From Tillandsia leiboldiana (Eukaryota; Streptophyta; Magnoliopsida; Poales; Bromeliaceae), in NCBI GenBank assembly GCA_029204045.2, contig JAQNDB010000228.1, positions 46,207 through 110,206 of the forward strand: DNA of 64,000 bases, read 5' to 3'. Each line of letters begins with the position of its first letter. The stretch's first letter is position 1. Positions 1-10,268 of this stretch are shown here, one piece after another. Under the pieces are notes generated by a model, which did no database searches, was not told the DNA's origin, and was given only the letters and a program-made list of their open reading frames with translations. The translations under genes were made by a program, and so were the position numbers.

Positions 1-252
1 AACTTTTAAAAAGTTTCGTCCCCGAAACTTAACAAAACATACTTTAAAAATTTTCTAAACACCCAAAATATCAGTTTTCTAAGTATTAATCTAGTTAATA
101 ATTTATCTTAGTACGGTCGACCCACAACTTCTGTTTTGACCTATCAGACTTAGAACACTACCCAGCGCTCTCTCGTAACATGAGTCATCCTAGGGTTCGT
201 TCCTAGCCAAAACTAGACATTGCGTTTCCTATTGCTCTGATACCATCTAATC
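1..252 (-). mobile_element. Element G: leader and 3'-end remnant of a Ty3-type retrotransposon
   Basis: Read on the minus strand, an LTR terminus (GGGGCGTGACA, ending at 253) is followed by a 7-nt spacer, a primer binding site and about 200 nt of leader-like sequence. It then reaches the motif GTTTCGGGGACGAAAC (28-13), which in elements A and D lies just before the polypurine tract. Primer site and 3'-end motif are thus only about 200 bp apart, so gag and pol are missing here. The element continues out of the window to the left. It is either an internally deleted derivative or a non-autonomous short element. No coding sequence is visible. Confidence 0.6.
234..245 (-). other. Primer binding site, initiator tRNA-Met type
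   Basis: The minus strand reads TGGTATCAGAGC, complementary to the 3' end of plant initiator tRNA-Met. It follows LTR end plus spacer GATTAGA. Element D has nearly the same arrangement (spacer GATTAGGG, 41553-41560). Confidence 0.85.
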
Positions 253-1992
253 TGTCACGCCCCGAGTTTAAAAACCAGCGTTCCGGCCATCTCCGGCCGG
301 GGTGGGAAGGTCGGGAAGCTTCGTGTAGGCCCAAGGAACTTACCATGCAAGTTTGGAAGCTCCATGTTGCCTCTGTAAAATTCCGCCATTAGAGGTGGAG
401 GAGCTCGAAACCGAGCTTTCTCCAGCCGCGCCGCCGCCGTGCCCTGTCGCCGGACACGGGTCCAGGTGAGTTTGTTGTGTGTTTTAGCATCCAATTGATC
501 AAGTTGTTGAGCCTCAAATGCCCTGGATGAGTAGTCACGAATTTCAATGTATTGAGGTCATCTTCAACCTCTAGCTTCGGCTTATCCGAGGCTGGGCAAG
601 GGCCCAGGTTGCAGGGAAAGGTTCCTTTAACCTGGAGAAGAAGTTCCATCCAAGTTATATAGCCTCTGGTGCTCCCTTTGCAGAGAATGAGCTCGGGAAT
701 TGGTTATGTACTTGTATACAAATATTGCACACCACCTGTTTGTGGAAATGCCACAATGAAGATTAAGTTGGAATTTGATAAAACTGTAAATATGAAACTT
801 GCTCCAAATAGTCCCCTGAGCTCTGTGCTCACTTCAGTTCAAACAGAAACTGAGTGGATTAAAGTTTGGTGCATTGTGAATTAGGGTGTAAGCTTGACCT
901 TGGTTCTGCTTGAACCAGCACCCCTGGGCCTCAACCAGGGTGAGCACTGAGGTCCTGGCAGTGCCCAGACCAACTTTGATATACAAAATATTCTTGTTTG
1001 AAGTTTAAATTAAAAGATGTAGTTGAATCAACCTTTTAGTGAAATGTTTAAATAAAACATGGTTCCGGGCTGTTGGCGTAGCCGCGATAGTGTGCCCTAG
1101 GCTAATTTGGGGTCACTGAACGTGATGCTCGCGTTAGAAACAGTGTTTGAAGTCCCGGAGAAACAAAAATTCATTTGGGCTATGTTAGAGAGGGTTTTTA
1201 TGGCCCGAAGTTTGCCTCGGGTTCCGTGCTGCTACAAATTAGTGAGCACGGTGTTCAGCATGATAAATGTCACCTGTTGGAAGTGACGGTTCATCAAAAT
1301 TATTTTCCAGTTGAAAGAACGAGCGAAAACAGTGCTCAAATGGCACTAAAATGTAATTTCTGAAAACTTTAAGGGTTTAAATGCAAAATAGACAATGTGT
1401 ACTGGTTAGTAAAATGTTTAAATGATTCCTAAGCTTTTCGTTGGGAATCCATCGGCTTTCGTTGAGCGGAAATCGGATAACAGTCCGAGAATCGGCAAAA
1501 TCGTCGATTTTACGGTGTCTAGGTTACAATTAAAATAACTAAGAAGGTTTTAAATTGATCTGGGCTTAGGTTAGAGTTAGCGGGACTGAATTGATCCCTG
1601 ATTGGTGATTTTTGATCCAGGTTGATTCAGTTTGCACCTGGAGTTGAGCATTTAGAGGATTACAGATTAATTGCCTGCGCATTGACAGGTGGGTTATCTT
1701 CGGTCCGGGTTTTATCAGTTCGGCCCTCTGGGGTGCGATACTGGTTGGACCCCTGTTTTTGATAGCTTAAACATTACTTTGAGCCTGCCTTTCTTTGATT
1801 ATATTATATCTGCTATCTGCCTGATCTATGCCTGTTATCTGTTCTATTTTGCCTTACATGATTGTCCATAGCACCTCTAGCATTTATACTTTTACTCGGA
1901 CATTTTCATGGTTGATTAGTGAGCCTGTTTGTTCTGCTGATCAAATGATACATCTCTGAGCACATAGATTTATTTAACTGAGGTTTTACCCC

Positions 1993-2140
1993 GCTTCGTA
2001 GGGTCGCCGGAGTCTGTTCTTGTTTGATAGGACAAAGGCACTGCTCTGCGAGGTTTGGACTTAAATCCAAGCTTCGTAGTGTCGCCTGAGTCTGTTCTTG
2101 TTTGATAGGACAAGGGCAATGCTCTTCGAGGTTTGGACTT
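1993..2140 (+). repeat. Tandem duplication, 78-bp unit, two copies, inside the LTR
   Basis: Two copies beginning GCTTCGTAG and ending GGTTTGGACTT start at 1993 and 2071. They differ at several positions, so the duplication is not recent. Confidence 0.8.
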
Positions 2141-3174
2141 TTCAAAACAGTTTTCTTAAAATATGTGTTTAAGTTTTGTATCATTTGGTTGGTTTGTGTG
2201 GTTGAGTTGAGTTTATCTGTGAGCTTCTGTTGAGAGATATTTGCCTTGATCTTGCATATGAGTTGAGATTTATTGCTGAGTGTTCCTGCATGAGTGTTGA
2301 GATTCAGTTGGTTTTTGCCCTTGCATCCCAGTGGGGATTTTCCCGGCTTGTTGCCGATTACCCGGTCAGTGGACCGTGAGCTTGAGCATTTGCATATGAT
2401 TCGCCCGCACCGTTGTACTTCACGAATATCAGCGGATTTGCTACCCGTAGCGATGTTCTTTACCGGTAAAGTGGTTAGCTGAGGCAACCCGTGACCCTAG
2501 TTTGGGGAATGTCAACCAGGTGGTGCCAAGAGGGCAGCCTCGCCTGAGGTCTTTGCGAAGACCAAAATGGTAGCTTGTGATTGGGTCTTTGCGTTTTCAT
2601 CTATTTGATGCATGTGTTGATTCTTTGATTCTTTGATCCGGCTTCTAGTTATCTACTTCTTTTATGATTCTATGTGATGCCTCTGATTATAGTTCCATTG
2701 TTATCTTGCTGATTGTCCTAACTCCTTGATGTGTTGATTATCCTGATACATGTTTTAAATTCTGCTAAAATTATCTCCTATGCTTGTACCCAGATTATGA
2801 GTTTTGCTTTCTTTACAGCACCAGTTATATATCTGCTTTACCCTAACCCCTGATCTATTACTATCCTCTAGCATTGTATACCAGTAGGTACGATCTGCTA
2901 TTTCTCGGCTCGTCGTGCCCACTGGGATACACTCCGGTGTGTCTCACACCCTCGGGTGACTGTTTTTCAGGTCAAGCGGGTGTTGAGATGTCGGGACGAG
3001 TTGGTGAGATCACGAGATAGAGCTTGACCCTGGACAGCCGATAAGATCAAGTATTTAATTATTTGTTGTATCAAATGTAATGCAATGTAATTGAGAAGTT
3101 GTTGATATTGTAATTTAATCTTGCTTAGTAGATGTACGTAGTTAGTACTCTGGTTGTATGCCAAGTGAGCCGTG

Positions 3175-3227
3175 CATATATAGAAAAGGGCTCAATCCCC
3201 AGTGGGATTGGGACTCTTCTATATATG
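3175..3227 (+). terminator. Long imperfect hairpin near the LTR 3' end
   Basis: CATATATAGAAAAGGG... pairs with ...GGGACTCTTCTATATATG, about 24 bp per arm around a short AGTG-containing loop. It lies about 90 bp before the LTR terminus, upstream of an A-tract (3270-3284). A role in RNA 3'-end formation is possible but is inference. Confidence 0.45.
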
Positions 3228-3319
3228 TGGCGGTCTGTTGCGCCCTGGCTGGTTTTAAACTCTGATTTCAAAAAAAAAAAAAAAATTTAGACGCTGGTTT
3301 TTAAACTCGGGGCGTGACA

Positions 3320-3765
3320 CCCGGGCAGTTGGGAGATGGCTTTCTGCGATGGAGAAGCTTTTTCGGGACTTCTTCATCGACCCGAGGTACCGAGTGCACA
3401 TGGCGGTGCACTGTTTGGACGGAGATGCTGATTTTTGGTGGCAGCGGGTAGAGCCACTGGAGTTCCGGATTACTCGGCAGTTGCCTTGGGAGGAGTTCAA
3501 ACGGATGGTGTTGGACACCTATTTTTCTACCAGTGTGAAGAAGAAGTTGGAGGACGACTTGAAGAATCTTCAACAGGGCGATCGATCGGCCCATCTCTAT
3601 TTTCAGGAGTTCATGGAATTGCTGAACTGTGTGCCCTTCGTCGGTCGTGACGGCCCACACCAGGTTGAGTTGTTCGAGGGAGGCCTCCGTCCAGAGATTT
3701 ACACACTGGTGCATGCTCAGAGATTTCAGACTCTGGAGGCAGCCGCAGAGCATGCACAGTGGGTG
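3320..3765 (+). pseudogene. gag: Element A gag, fragment 1 (Ty3 chromovirus)
   Basis: The open frame starts at 3322 directly after the LTR end and runs to 3765. It encodes the core of a plant Ty3 Gag (retrotrans_gag type): an RWL-like start, then DGDADFWWQRV, WEEFKRMVLDTYF and the FMELL / FEGGLRPEIY blocks. The N-terminal part is missing, displaced by the LTR at 253-3319. The fragment stops exactly at the insertion of element B. The same frame resumes at 10171 after the GGGTG target duplication and again at 18568 after element C. It is a structural capsid protein gene split by three insertions, otherwise unbroken in this stretch. Confidence 0.9.
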
Positions 3766-4177
3766 TGTAGAGTTATTATAGGATCCACAAGGATCTAAAT
3801 AGGTACTATCAAACAACTAGAGGGGGGGTGAATAGGTGTAATACTTAAAAACTCAATCTCAGTGCAAAATAAAAACCAATGCGGAAAATAAAAACAGCAC
3901 ACCGAGATTTACGTGGAAACTCCAATCCAGGAGAAAAACCACGGGACCAACACGCAATAACAATCCACTAAGAATAGAAGAATAACAAGGTGATTACCGA
4001 CTCCACGGACTCAACCCCTCCTTCAGCTTCTTCGGACCTTGCGCTGACCGGTTGGATATCCGCGCAATAACAATCCCTAAGAAAAGAAGAATAACAAGGT
4101 GATTACCGTCTCCACGGATTTAACCCCTCCTTCAATTTCTTGGACCTCGCGCTCCACCGTTTTGCTCGTCCACTGCT

Positions 4178-4268
4178 CACGTTCGAATCCACGAACGCAC
4201 GCTTCGAATCCACGAAACGCCTTTAGCACACCGAATCCACGATGCCACGTCGAATCCACGACGCAAAC
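4178..4268 (-). ncRNA. TGGATT-loop hairpin array in the LTR leader (element B 3' LTR)
   Basis: On the minus strand four stem-loops follow one another, each with loop TGGATT closed by CG/CG and then 2-6 further pairs that differ between hairpins: GCGT/ACGT, CAT/GTG, GCGTTT/AAGCGT and GCGTT/AACGT. Several pairs are G-U in the sense RNA and would be mismatches in the antisense. They lie about 230-330 nt downstream of the TATA box, so in transcribed leader. The other B LTR copy is at about 9203-9293. Function unknown. Confidence 0.7.
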
Positions 4269-4589
4269 TCAGTCGATAAGAATATTGACTTCGATGGTGA
4301 TCCTCTGCTTAGATTCTCATTGAGGAACCGTAGAAGAAATCTCTAAGCAAAGATTAGATCAATTCGACAAAAGATATGTTCTTGAAAGAACCATCGAATT
4401 GACCTAAAAGAGGCTATGAAGAAGATCGATAAAAACCTAGCCTCTAGGGTTGCTCTCAAGAGTTTTATAAATTGATCGGCCGTAGCTCCCACGTTTTTGA
4501 GAAACCCTAAACGTCTATTTATAGTTTAGAAACCTTTGGAAAGAGATAAGAATCAAAAACATACCTTATCTGGAAATTTTCAGGACGGC

Positions 4590-4811
4590 GATCCGGATCG
4601 GATTTACTGCGATCCGGATCGTCGTAACGAGATTGACGATTCCAGAAATACCATGGTTCGGGATCCGGATCGCATTGCCCGATCCGGATCGTTCATACAA
4701 ATCAGAAAACTTAACATTCGGGATCCGGATCGGAAATTGCATGGATCCGGATCGAAGTCTTGTATGAAGCAACAACCTTCGGGATCCGGATCGTTGGCTC
4801 TGATCCGGATC
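4590..4811 (-). promoter_or_regulatory. U3 array of eight GATCCGGATC palindromes in four pairs
   Basis: Eight perfect 10-bp palindromes GATCCGGATC lie 60-300 bp upstream of the TATA box. They form four pairs with start-to-start spacings of 21, 19, 22 and 19 bp, about two helical turns, with longer gaps between pairs. This is typical of a cluster of dimeric transcription-factor sites; the factor is not identified. An identical array is at 9615-9836 in the other LTR. Confidence 0.75.
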
Positions 4812-5140
4812 CTGAACAAGTCCGAACACCAGTTTTTGATTATTATGCAATTAAAAGTTCATCCAAGTGTTTCTACACTATAAGAAAGTATTCGGATCAC
4901 CATAATTATTTAGTTAAACATACCTGATCCTCTTGAATACTTTCTTCTTGAGATTGATGTAACTGATCCACAATTCTTCAACTTCAATCTTCAAGACTCA
5001 AGACACTGGGTGTCAACTTGAGCTCTTGTTGAATCTTCTCTAAGTCTTTGATTGCTGATTGACAATTTGATCCCTTTAAGACTCTGACTCAACTCACTGA
5101 CTTGACTCACGAAATATGCCAATACCAAAAAGCCGTAACA

Positions 5141-5152
5141 ATCTCCCCCTTT
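5141..5152 (-). other. Element B primary polypurine tract
   Basis: The minus strand reads CCAAAGGGGGAGAT immediately before the LTR start TGTTACGG. Further GGGGGAGA tracts on the same strand lie between about 5470 and 5650. Confidence 0.85.
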
Positions 5153-6799
5153 GGCAATTTCGTGACAAAACCCAAAAATACATAAAAGCGCTCAAGTCAC
5201 TCATCTTAAACCAAAAAATCGAAACTCAATGTCATCACCAAAACATTGATTTTCTTTGCGTGAAAGATCCAATAAATACAAAATTACATTTGAACCAAAC
5301 AGTCCTAGAACATACTCTATGACTTAGGACTTGGAGTCTTAAAGTGATGTAATTCCTGCAAAACAAAACTCCAAACAAAATCAAACGTTAGTTGTTAGAA
5401 ATTAAAATCCTACATTTGATCCGTCTTCCTTTTGGTTCTTTTATTTTTCGGCTCTTTCAATTTTTTCTTTGTCTCCCCCTATCTTGAGCATCTCTAACAT
5501 GTTTTCCATGTTCTCCATGTTCTTGAGCATCTATGTTCTCCCCCTTTGTGATACGATCATCATTTTCCGTTCTCCCCCATTTTTTTCATTTTCGTTTGTA
5601 CTCTCTTGATGATCTCATCTCCGATCATTTCTCTTCTCCCCCTTTTTGTCACAAATTGTCAAACAGTGAACATACTAGACAAAAGTAAATCACTAACAAT
5701 ATTAGTTCATAGAGAAAGAGAGATAAAAACTCAGTTCTGGTATATAACAAAAATGCAGATTCCGTACCTATACCAGAAAGCAAAAATCAAATAATTTCTT
5801 GAAACAAATCCAGATTTTAGAATCTTTTCAAATACCGATTTGTATTCCATCAAGAAATCAATTTAAGTGCTTTAAACAGTGAATTCACACAGATGTCATT
5901 CAATCCAATTAATTTCACAAAATTAAAAAGATTTACTCCAAAATCATGAAAAATAAAGGTAAAACATTATAAACCGTTTTTCATGTTATATTCATCAAAC
6001 ACAAGTCATCAAAAATAATCTTGAGATCCAAACTCTATCAAGATGTAACGGATTTACAAAGATGACTTACAGAGATTTCCAAATGACATCAATTTGATTT
6101 CTTACCCTTTCAAATTTGAGATAAGCACTAAAATACCTAAGGGTGGCTCTTTGAGCATCTTTCAACTATTCCACCTTATACCAACCAGGAGATTGTTCAA
6201 AATATAAGAGTTTTGCATATAAATCTCCAAATGCTTCAACTAAAGATTTTCTCATAAAATACTATCAAGCATCCATAACATGTGGTAGCTTCACACACAA
6301 ACCGGACGACCGGGGTGGCAGCTCTTTCCAGCATGTGGTGGTAGTTTTCACACTCCTTTCGGATGTAACTCTTTCCACATCTTTCATAATTCAATTATTT
6401 ACCCTTGTAAGAAGGCAATCTCTTACGTGAAAGAATTAAATCCCAAATTTTAGTCAATCGGTTGTCTCATGTTTATCACAAAGAACTCACACAACCGAGA
6501 TAGATTAAGCATCTGAAGATCACACATGATTTCTAAAATTTGATGCTTATAATATCAAAAACTCCTATAATGAAGTATCTTCAAGATTATGATTAAGGAG
6601 TAAAGTTGATAATCCAAATAAAATTAATTTGGAGTGAATAAAAGTGAAGCCCTTTTTATTCAATGCACTTGTTCAGTAAAAACCCTTTTGTTCAAAAACA
6701 AAGTATAAAAACGAAGAGCATTGAGAAACATGTAATGCAAAGATTAAGAAAAATATGAAAGGAAAACTAATCAAAGCATTACATACAGTCATAAGCTAT
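5153..6799 (-). other. Element B noncoding region between gag and 3' LTR
   Basis: No supportable gene. It holds four extra polypurine tracts (about 5470-5650) and a short AT-rich stretch. It also holds conserved blocks shared with C, E and F, including the hairpin at 6302-6313. Compared with C, about 2.2 kb carrying the internal promoter and ORF2 is absent, replaced by roughly 140 bp near 5650-5790. Confidence 0.7.
6302..6313 (-). ncRNA. Conserved CCGG-TCGT-CCGG hairpin, element B
   Basis: The minus strand reads CCGGTCGTCCGG: a 4-bp stem with TCGT loop, flanked by CTACCACATG-like direct repeats. C (14012-14023) and E (57842-57855) have the same loop and position. Confidence 0.55.
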
Positions 6800-8752
6800 T
6801 TAGAACTTAAGACAAGGAAAGATATCACCTTTCCGAATCCAAAATCGCTGGATTTTGGGTTGTCTTGATTCGTTGTGGCCGGGGGTTGTCCGCTTTGACT
6901 GTTGATCCACCTTAGGTCTTTGCCTCGCAGTGATCCACTCGAATGATTGATGTTGTGGCTCGGACCTTTGGTGGGTTGAGTGAACTCCTTTGACTTGATG
7001 TGTCTTTTGATTCCGTTGAGTTCGCTCCGTAGATGAAGTTGCCGAAGGACTCTTCTTTCTCTTTTTCGGGCAATTCTTCACCAAATGTCCTTCAAGTCCA
7101 CATAGGTGACAAGTTCTTCCTTTCAATTTCATTGTGGAACTTGAAGCATTCACAGTTTGGTTCTTTTTGAATCCCAAACCAACCTTGCTTGTTTGACCTA
7201 ATCCGGACATACATTCAAGTTTCTTGGAACCGGTTGAAATCCTTTGTATGTCGGATTTAAGTTGATGAACTTGCTTGGTCAATGCTTGATTGGTGACATG
7301 TATTTCCTCAAACTGCTTTTCAAGAAAATCAATCTTGTTAATATGGGAATTAACGACCGTTTCCGATTGATTTATCTTTTCTTGGAGGATTTTATTATTA
7401 TCCAATAAAAGCTCTCGTTCCTCCTCGAGATCATGAAGTTTGATCTTTAAAGCATGATTCTCGTCTTGATCTTCAAGTCGTTGCTTTCTCAACTTCTTGA
7501 TATGTTTGGCCATCTTCTTAGATTCCGCAAGAAGTTGTTGATATGCCTCAACGAGTTCTTCCTCGTCCGACTCCCCCTCACTTGATGACTCTCCGCCGGT
7601 TGTTGATGTTTCATACAAAATCAAAGGAGTAGAGTTAGTGACTAATGATGATAAACAATTATTAGAAGAGGGAAAATGAGAGGCATGAGAAGCAACGATT
7701 TTTTCCTCTTTACTTGAGGTTGATTCATTAGAAGTAAAATCGTCCCAAGTTTTCGCTTGCAAAGCCTTCTTTTTATATAATTTCGGAGTAGGACAATCCG
7801 TTGAAATATGGCCGTAGCCTTTGCATCTATAACATCGGATTTCCCCTTCGAATTCATCTTTTTCCTTAGAAGGTTTTGCAAGGAATTTGAGGTTAGAGGA
7901 TTTAGAACCCGATGATCCTTTAGAAGATTTCATGGATGAAGATCCATCGGTTCGATTCTTCCAAAATTTTCGACGAAATTTCTTTACGATCCGCGCCAAT
8001 TGTTCTTCAAAATCGGCAAAAGAGATTTCATCGTCGGAACTTGATTCGCTATCTTCTTCCTTTGTTGATTTGAATGCAATACCTGTAAGCTTAGAAGAAG
8101 ACTTGGAAGAAACTTGATTAGTAGGAAAAGTCATTTCATAAGTTTGCAAAGCACCTACTAATTCCTCTACACTCATCTCATCCGGATGACTAACGGTTTC
8201 AATGGCGGTAACCTTTGCCCTAAACCGTTCCGGAAGAGTCCGAAGTATCTTTCTTACAATTTTCGACTCCGGGATCTTTTCTCCTAAATTAGCACATGTA
8301 TTTATTACATCTTGAAGTCTAGTGTAATAATCTGTAAACAATTCATGCCCTTCCATATGAATAGAGTCAAATTGACTTGTAAGCATCTGGAGCTTTTGAA
8401 TTTTTACAAGATTAGTACCCTCATGTGTAATTTTGAGAATATCCCAAATTTCCTTCGCGGTTTCACACGCGGAAATTCTTGTGAACTCAGTCGAGGAAAG
8501 AGAATTAAATAAAGCGTTCATAACTTTCCCATTGTAAGAAGATCTTTCAAATTCCTCTTTGGACCATCTAGAGCGAGGTTTTGGGGTAGTAGAATTTCCT
8601 ACTTCCTCAACAGGATGCACCCAACCGCATTCCACGGATTGCCATACTCGCTCATCAATTGCGATGAGAAAAGCTCTCATCCGCACTTTCCAATAAGCAT
8701 AATTAGTCCCATCAAAAAGAGGAGGTCTATAAATATTACCACTTTCACCCAT
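6800..8752 (-). CDS. gag: Gag polyprotein of element B (Ty1/copia Sirevirus-like), intact
   Basis: About 650 codons from ATG at 8752 (MGESGNIYRPPLFDG) to TAA. The open frame extends further upstream, but that part reads through the primer site and LTR. Order of parts: UBN2/DUF4219-type capsid region (residues about 1-215, with TNYAYWKVRMRAFL), a Ser/Glu linker, and CCHC zinc knuckle 1 CYRCKGYGHISTDC (about 307-320). An acidic segment and a coiled coil follow (about 395-505). Knuckle 2 CHLCGLEGHLVKNC is at about 548-561, before a basic Lys/Arg/Gln-rich tail. Two knuckles separated by a coiled coil are unusual for a short Gag but fit the long Sirevirus type. It should form particles and bind RNA; no protease or pol follows. 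It is the best preserved copy in the window. Confidence 0.92.
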   Translation of the reverse strand: MGESGNIYRPPLFDGTNYAYWKVRMRAFLIAIDERVWQSVECGWVHPVEEVGNSTTPKPRSRWSKEEFERSSYNGKVMNALFNSLSSTEFTRISACETAKEIWDILKITHEGTNLVKIQKLQMLTSQFDSIHMEGHELFTDYYTRLQDVINTCANLGEKIPESKIVRKILRTLPERFRAKVTAIETVSHPDEMSVEELVGALQTYEMTFPTNQVSSKSSSKLTGIAFKSTKEEDSESSSDDEISFADFEEQLARIVKKFRRKFWKNRTDGSSSMKSSKGSSGSKSSNLKFLAKPSKEKDEFEGEIRCYRCKGYGHISTDCPTPKLYKKKALQAKTWDDFTSNESTSSKEEKIVASHASHFPSSNNCLSSLVTNSTPLILYETSTTGGESSSEGESDEEELVEAYQQLLAESKKMAKHIKKLRKQRLEDQDENHALKIKLHDLEEERELLLDNNKILQEKINQSETVVNSHINKIDFLEKQFEEIHVTNQALTKQVHQLKSDIQRISTGSKKLECMSGLGQTSKVGLGFKKNQTVNASSSTMKLKGRTCHLCGLEGHLVKNCPKKRKKSPSATSSTERTQRNQKTHQVKGVHSTHQRSEPQHQSFEWITARQRPKVDQQSKRTTPGHNESRQPKIQRFWIRKGDIFPCLKF

Positions 8753-8776
8753 CAAGATAGATAAACCTAAAACCCT

Positions 8777-8787
8777 CTCTGATACCA
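8777..8787 (-). other. Element B primer binding site
   Basis: The minus strand reads TGGTATCAGAG two bases after the LTR end, initiator tRNA-Met type, shared with C and F. Confidence 0.88.
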
Positions 8788-8789
8788 AT

Positions 8790-10165
8790 TGTAGAGTTAT
8801 TATAGGATCCACAAGGATCTAAATAGGTACTATCAAACAACTAGAGGGGGGGTGAATAGGTGTAATACTTAAAAACTCAATCTCAGTGCAAAATAAAAAC
8901 CAATGCGGAAAATAAAAACAGCACACCGAGATTTACGTGGAAACTCCAATCCAGGAGAAAAACCACGGGACCAACACGCAATAACAATCCACTAAGAATA
9001 GAAGAATAACAAGGTGATTACCGACTCCACGGACTCAACCCCTCCTTCAGCTTCTTCGGACCTTGCGCTGACCGGTTGGATATCCGCGCAATAACAATCC
9101 CTAAGAAAAGAAGAATAACAAGGTGATTACCGTCTCCACGGATTTAACCCCTCCTTCAATTTCTTGGACCTCGCGCTCCACCGATTTTGCACGTCCACTG
9201 CTCACGTTCGAATCCACGAACGCACGCTTCGAATCCACGAAACGCCTTTAGCACACCGAATCCACGATGCCACGTCGAATCCACGACGCAAACTCAGTCG
9301 ATAAGAATATTGACTTCGATGGTGATCCTCTGCTTAGATTCTCATTGAGGAACCGTAGAAGAAATCTCTAAGCAAAGATTAGATCAATTCGACAAAAGAT
9401 ATGTTCTTGAAAGAACCATCGAATTGACCTAAAAGAGGCTATGAAGAAGATCGATAAAAACCTAGCCTCTAGGGTTGCTCTCAAGAGTTTTATAAATTGA
9501 TCGGCCGTAGCTCCCACGTTTTTGAGAAACCCTAAACGTCTATTTATAGTTTAGAAACCTTTGGAAAGAGATAAGAATCAAAAACATACCTTATCTGGAA
9601 ATTTTCAGGACGGCGATCCGGATCGGATTTACTGCGATCCGGATCGTCGTAACGAGATTGACGATTCCAGAAATACCATGGTTCGGGATCCGGATCGCAT
9701 TGCCCGATCCGGATCGTTCATACAAATCAGAAAACTTAACATTCGGGATCCGGATCGGAAATTGCATGGATCCGGATCGAAGTCTTGTATGAAGCAACAA
9801 CCTTCGGGATCCGGATCGTTGGCTCTGATCCGGATCCTGAACAAGTCCGAACACCAGTTTTTGATTATTATGCAATTAAAAGTTCATCCAAGTGTTTCTA
9901 CACTATAAGAAAGTATTCGGATCACCATAATTATTTAGTTAAACATACCTGATCCTCTTGAATACTTTCTTCTTGAGATTGATGTAACTGATCCACAATT
10001 CTTCAACTTCAATCTTCAAGACTCAAGACACTGGGTGTCAACTTGAGCTCTTGTTGAATCTTCTCTAAGTCTTTGATTGCTGATTGACAATTTGATCCCT
10101 TTAAGACTCTGACTCAACTCACTGACTTGACTCACGAAATATGCCAATACCAAAAAGCCGTAACA
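8790..10165 (-). repeat. Element B 5' LTR
   Basis: 1376 bp, near-identical to 3766-5140; one visible difference is GATTTTGCACG here versus GTTTTGCTCG there. Contains the palindrome array (9615-9836), the TATA box and the hairpin array (about 9203-9293). Confidence 0.93.
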
Positions 10166-10268
10166 GGGTGGAGAGAGGTGATCAGGTGGTGGCCAGACAG
10201 AGGGCCGCTGTCGCGCAGAGTTCCGACAGGAAGCGACCAGCCCCAGAGGACGGGGGACAGGCCAGCTC
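10166..10268 (+). pseudogene. gag: Element A gag, fragment 2 between insertions B and C
   Basis: After the repeated GGGTG, 98 bp continue the gag frame of 3322-3765 (ERGDQVVARQRAAVAQSSDR..., the basic linker before the zinc knuckles). They end at AGCTC (10264-10268), the target duplication of element C. The frame continues at 18568. Both insertions therefore hit the Gag linker 98 bp apart. Confidence 0.9.

Larger units (their letters stand above)
253..3319 (+). mobile_element. Complete 3.07-kb Ty3-type LTR with 29-bp inverted termini
   Basis: The segment begins TGTCACGCCCCGAG and ends CTCGGGGCGTGACA; the terminal 29 bp are inverted copies of each other. Its 3' part resembles the LTRs of D and X in plus orientation: CCCACTG, a hairpin (2924-2945), TCACACCC, GGGTGAC, then TTTTTCAG. 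A plus-strand leader with a splice-donor-like CAG/GTGAGT lies near 465. No 5-bp target duplication flanks it: the left neighbour is a minus-strand primer site and the right neighbour is gag of element A. LTR identity is firm; orientation and history are not. No gene is visible inside. Confidence 0.75.
3766..5140 (-). repeat. Element B 3' LTR
   Basis: Bounded by TGTAGAG at 3766 (LTR end, minus strand) and CCGTAACA at 5140 (LTR start). The TATA box is CTATAAATAG on the minus strand near 4529-4513. U3 contains the palindrome array; the transcribed part contains the TGGATT hairpin array and a duplicated leader segment (about 3990-4150). Confidence 0.93.
3766..10165 (-). mobile_element. Element B: young non-autonomous Sirevirus-like LTR retrotransposon
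   Basis: Complete 6.4-kb insertion in the gag of element A. Exact target duplication GGGTG at 3761-3765 and 10166-10170. LTRs of 1375 and 1376 bp differ at only a few places by eye, which implies recent insertion. Each LTR begins TGTTACGG and ends CTCTACA on the minus strand. The order is 5' LTR, primer site, gag, noncoding region, polypurine tracts, 3' LTR. No protease, integrase, reverse transcriptase or RNase H is present. Gag type and multiple AAAGGGGGAGA tracts point to the Sirevirus branch of Ty1/copia. Mobilisation must depend on an autonomous partner (inference). Confidence 0.93.

Noticed and set aside
234..245. tRNA gene fragment
   Set aside because: Only the 12-nt complement of the tRNA 3' end is present, adjacent to an LTR end; it is a primer binding site.
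253..3319. 5' LTR of element A
   Set aside because: It directly abuts gag of A, but its ends (TGTCACGCC...GGCGTGACA) do not match the A 3' LTR (TGTAGGGCCCC...) and there is no primer site between it and gag.
4590..4811. Cloning-linker or vector contamination because of GGATCC sites
   Set aside because: The GATCCGGATC sites recur in fixed positions in every LTR of the family, with diverged variants in E, so they are native.
4536..4883. Arg/Asp/Ser-repeat protein (DPDR, GSGS) in LTRs
   Set aside because: It is the translation of the palindrome array, open on both strands, with no conservation as protein.
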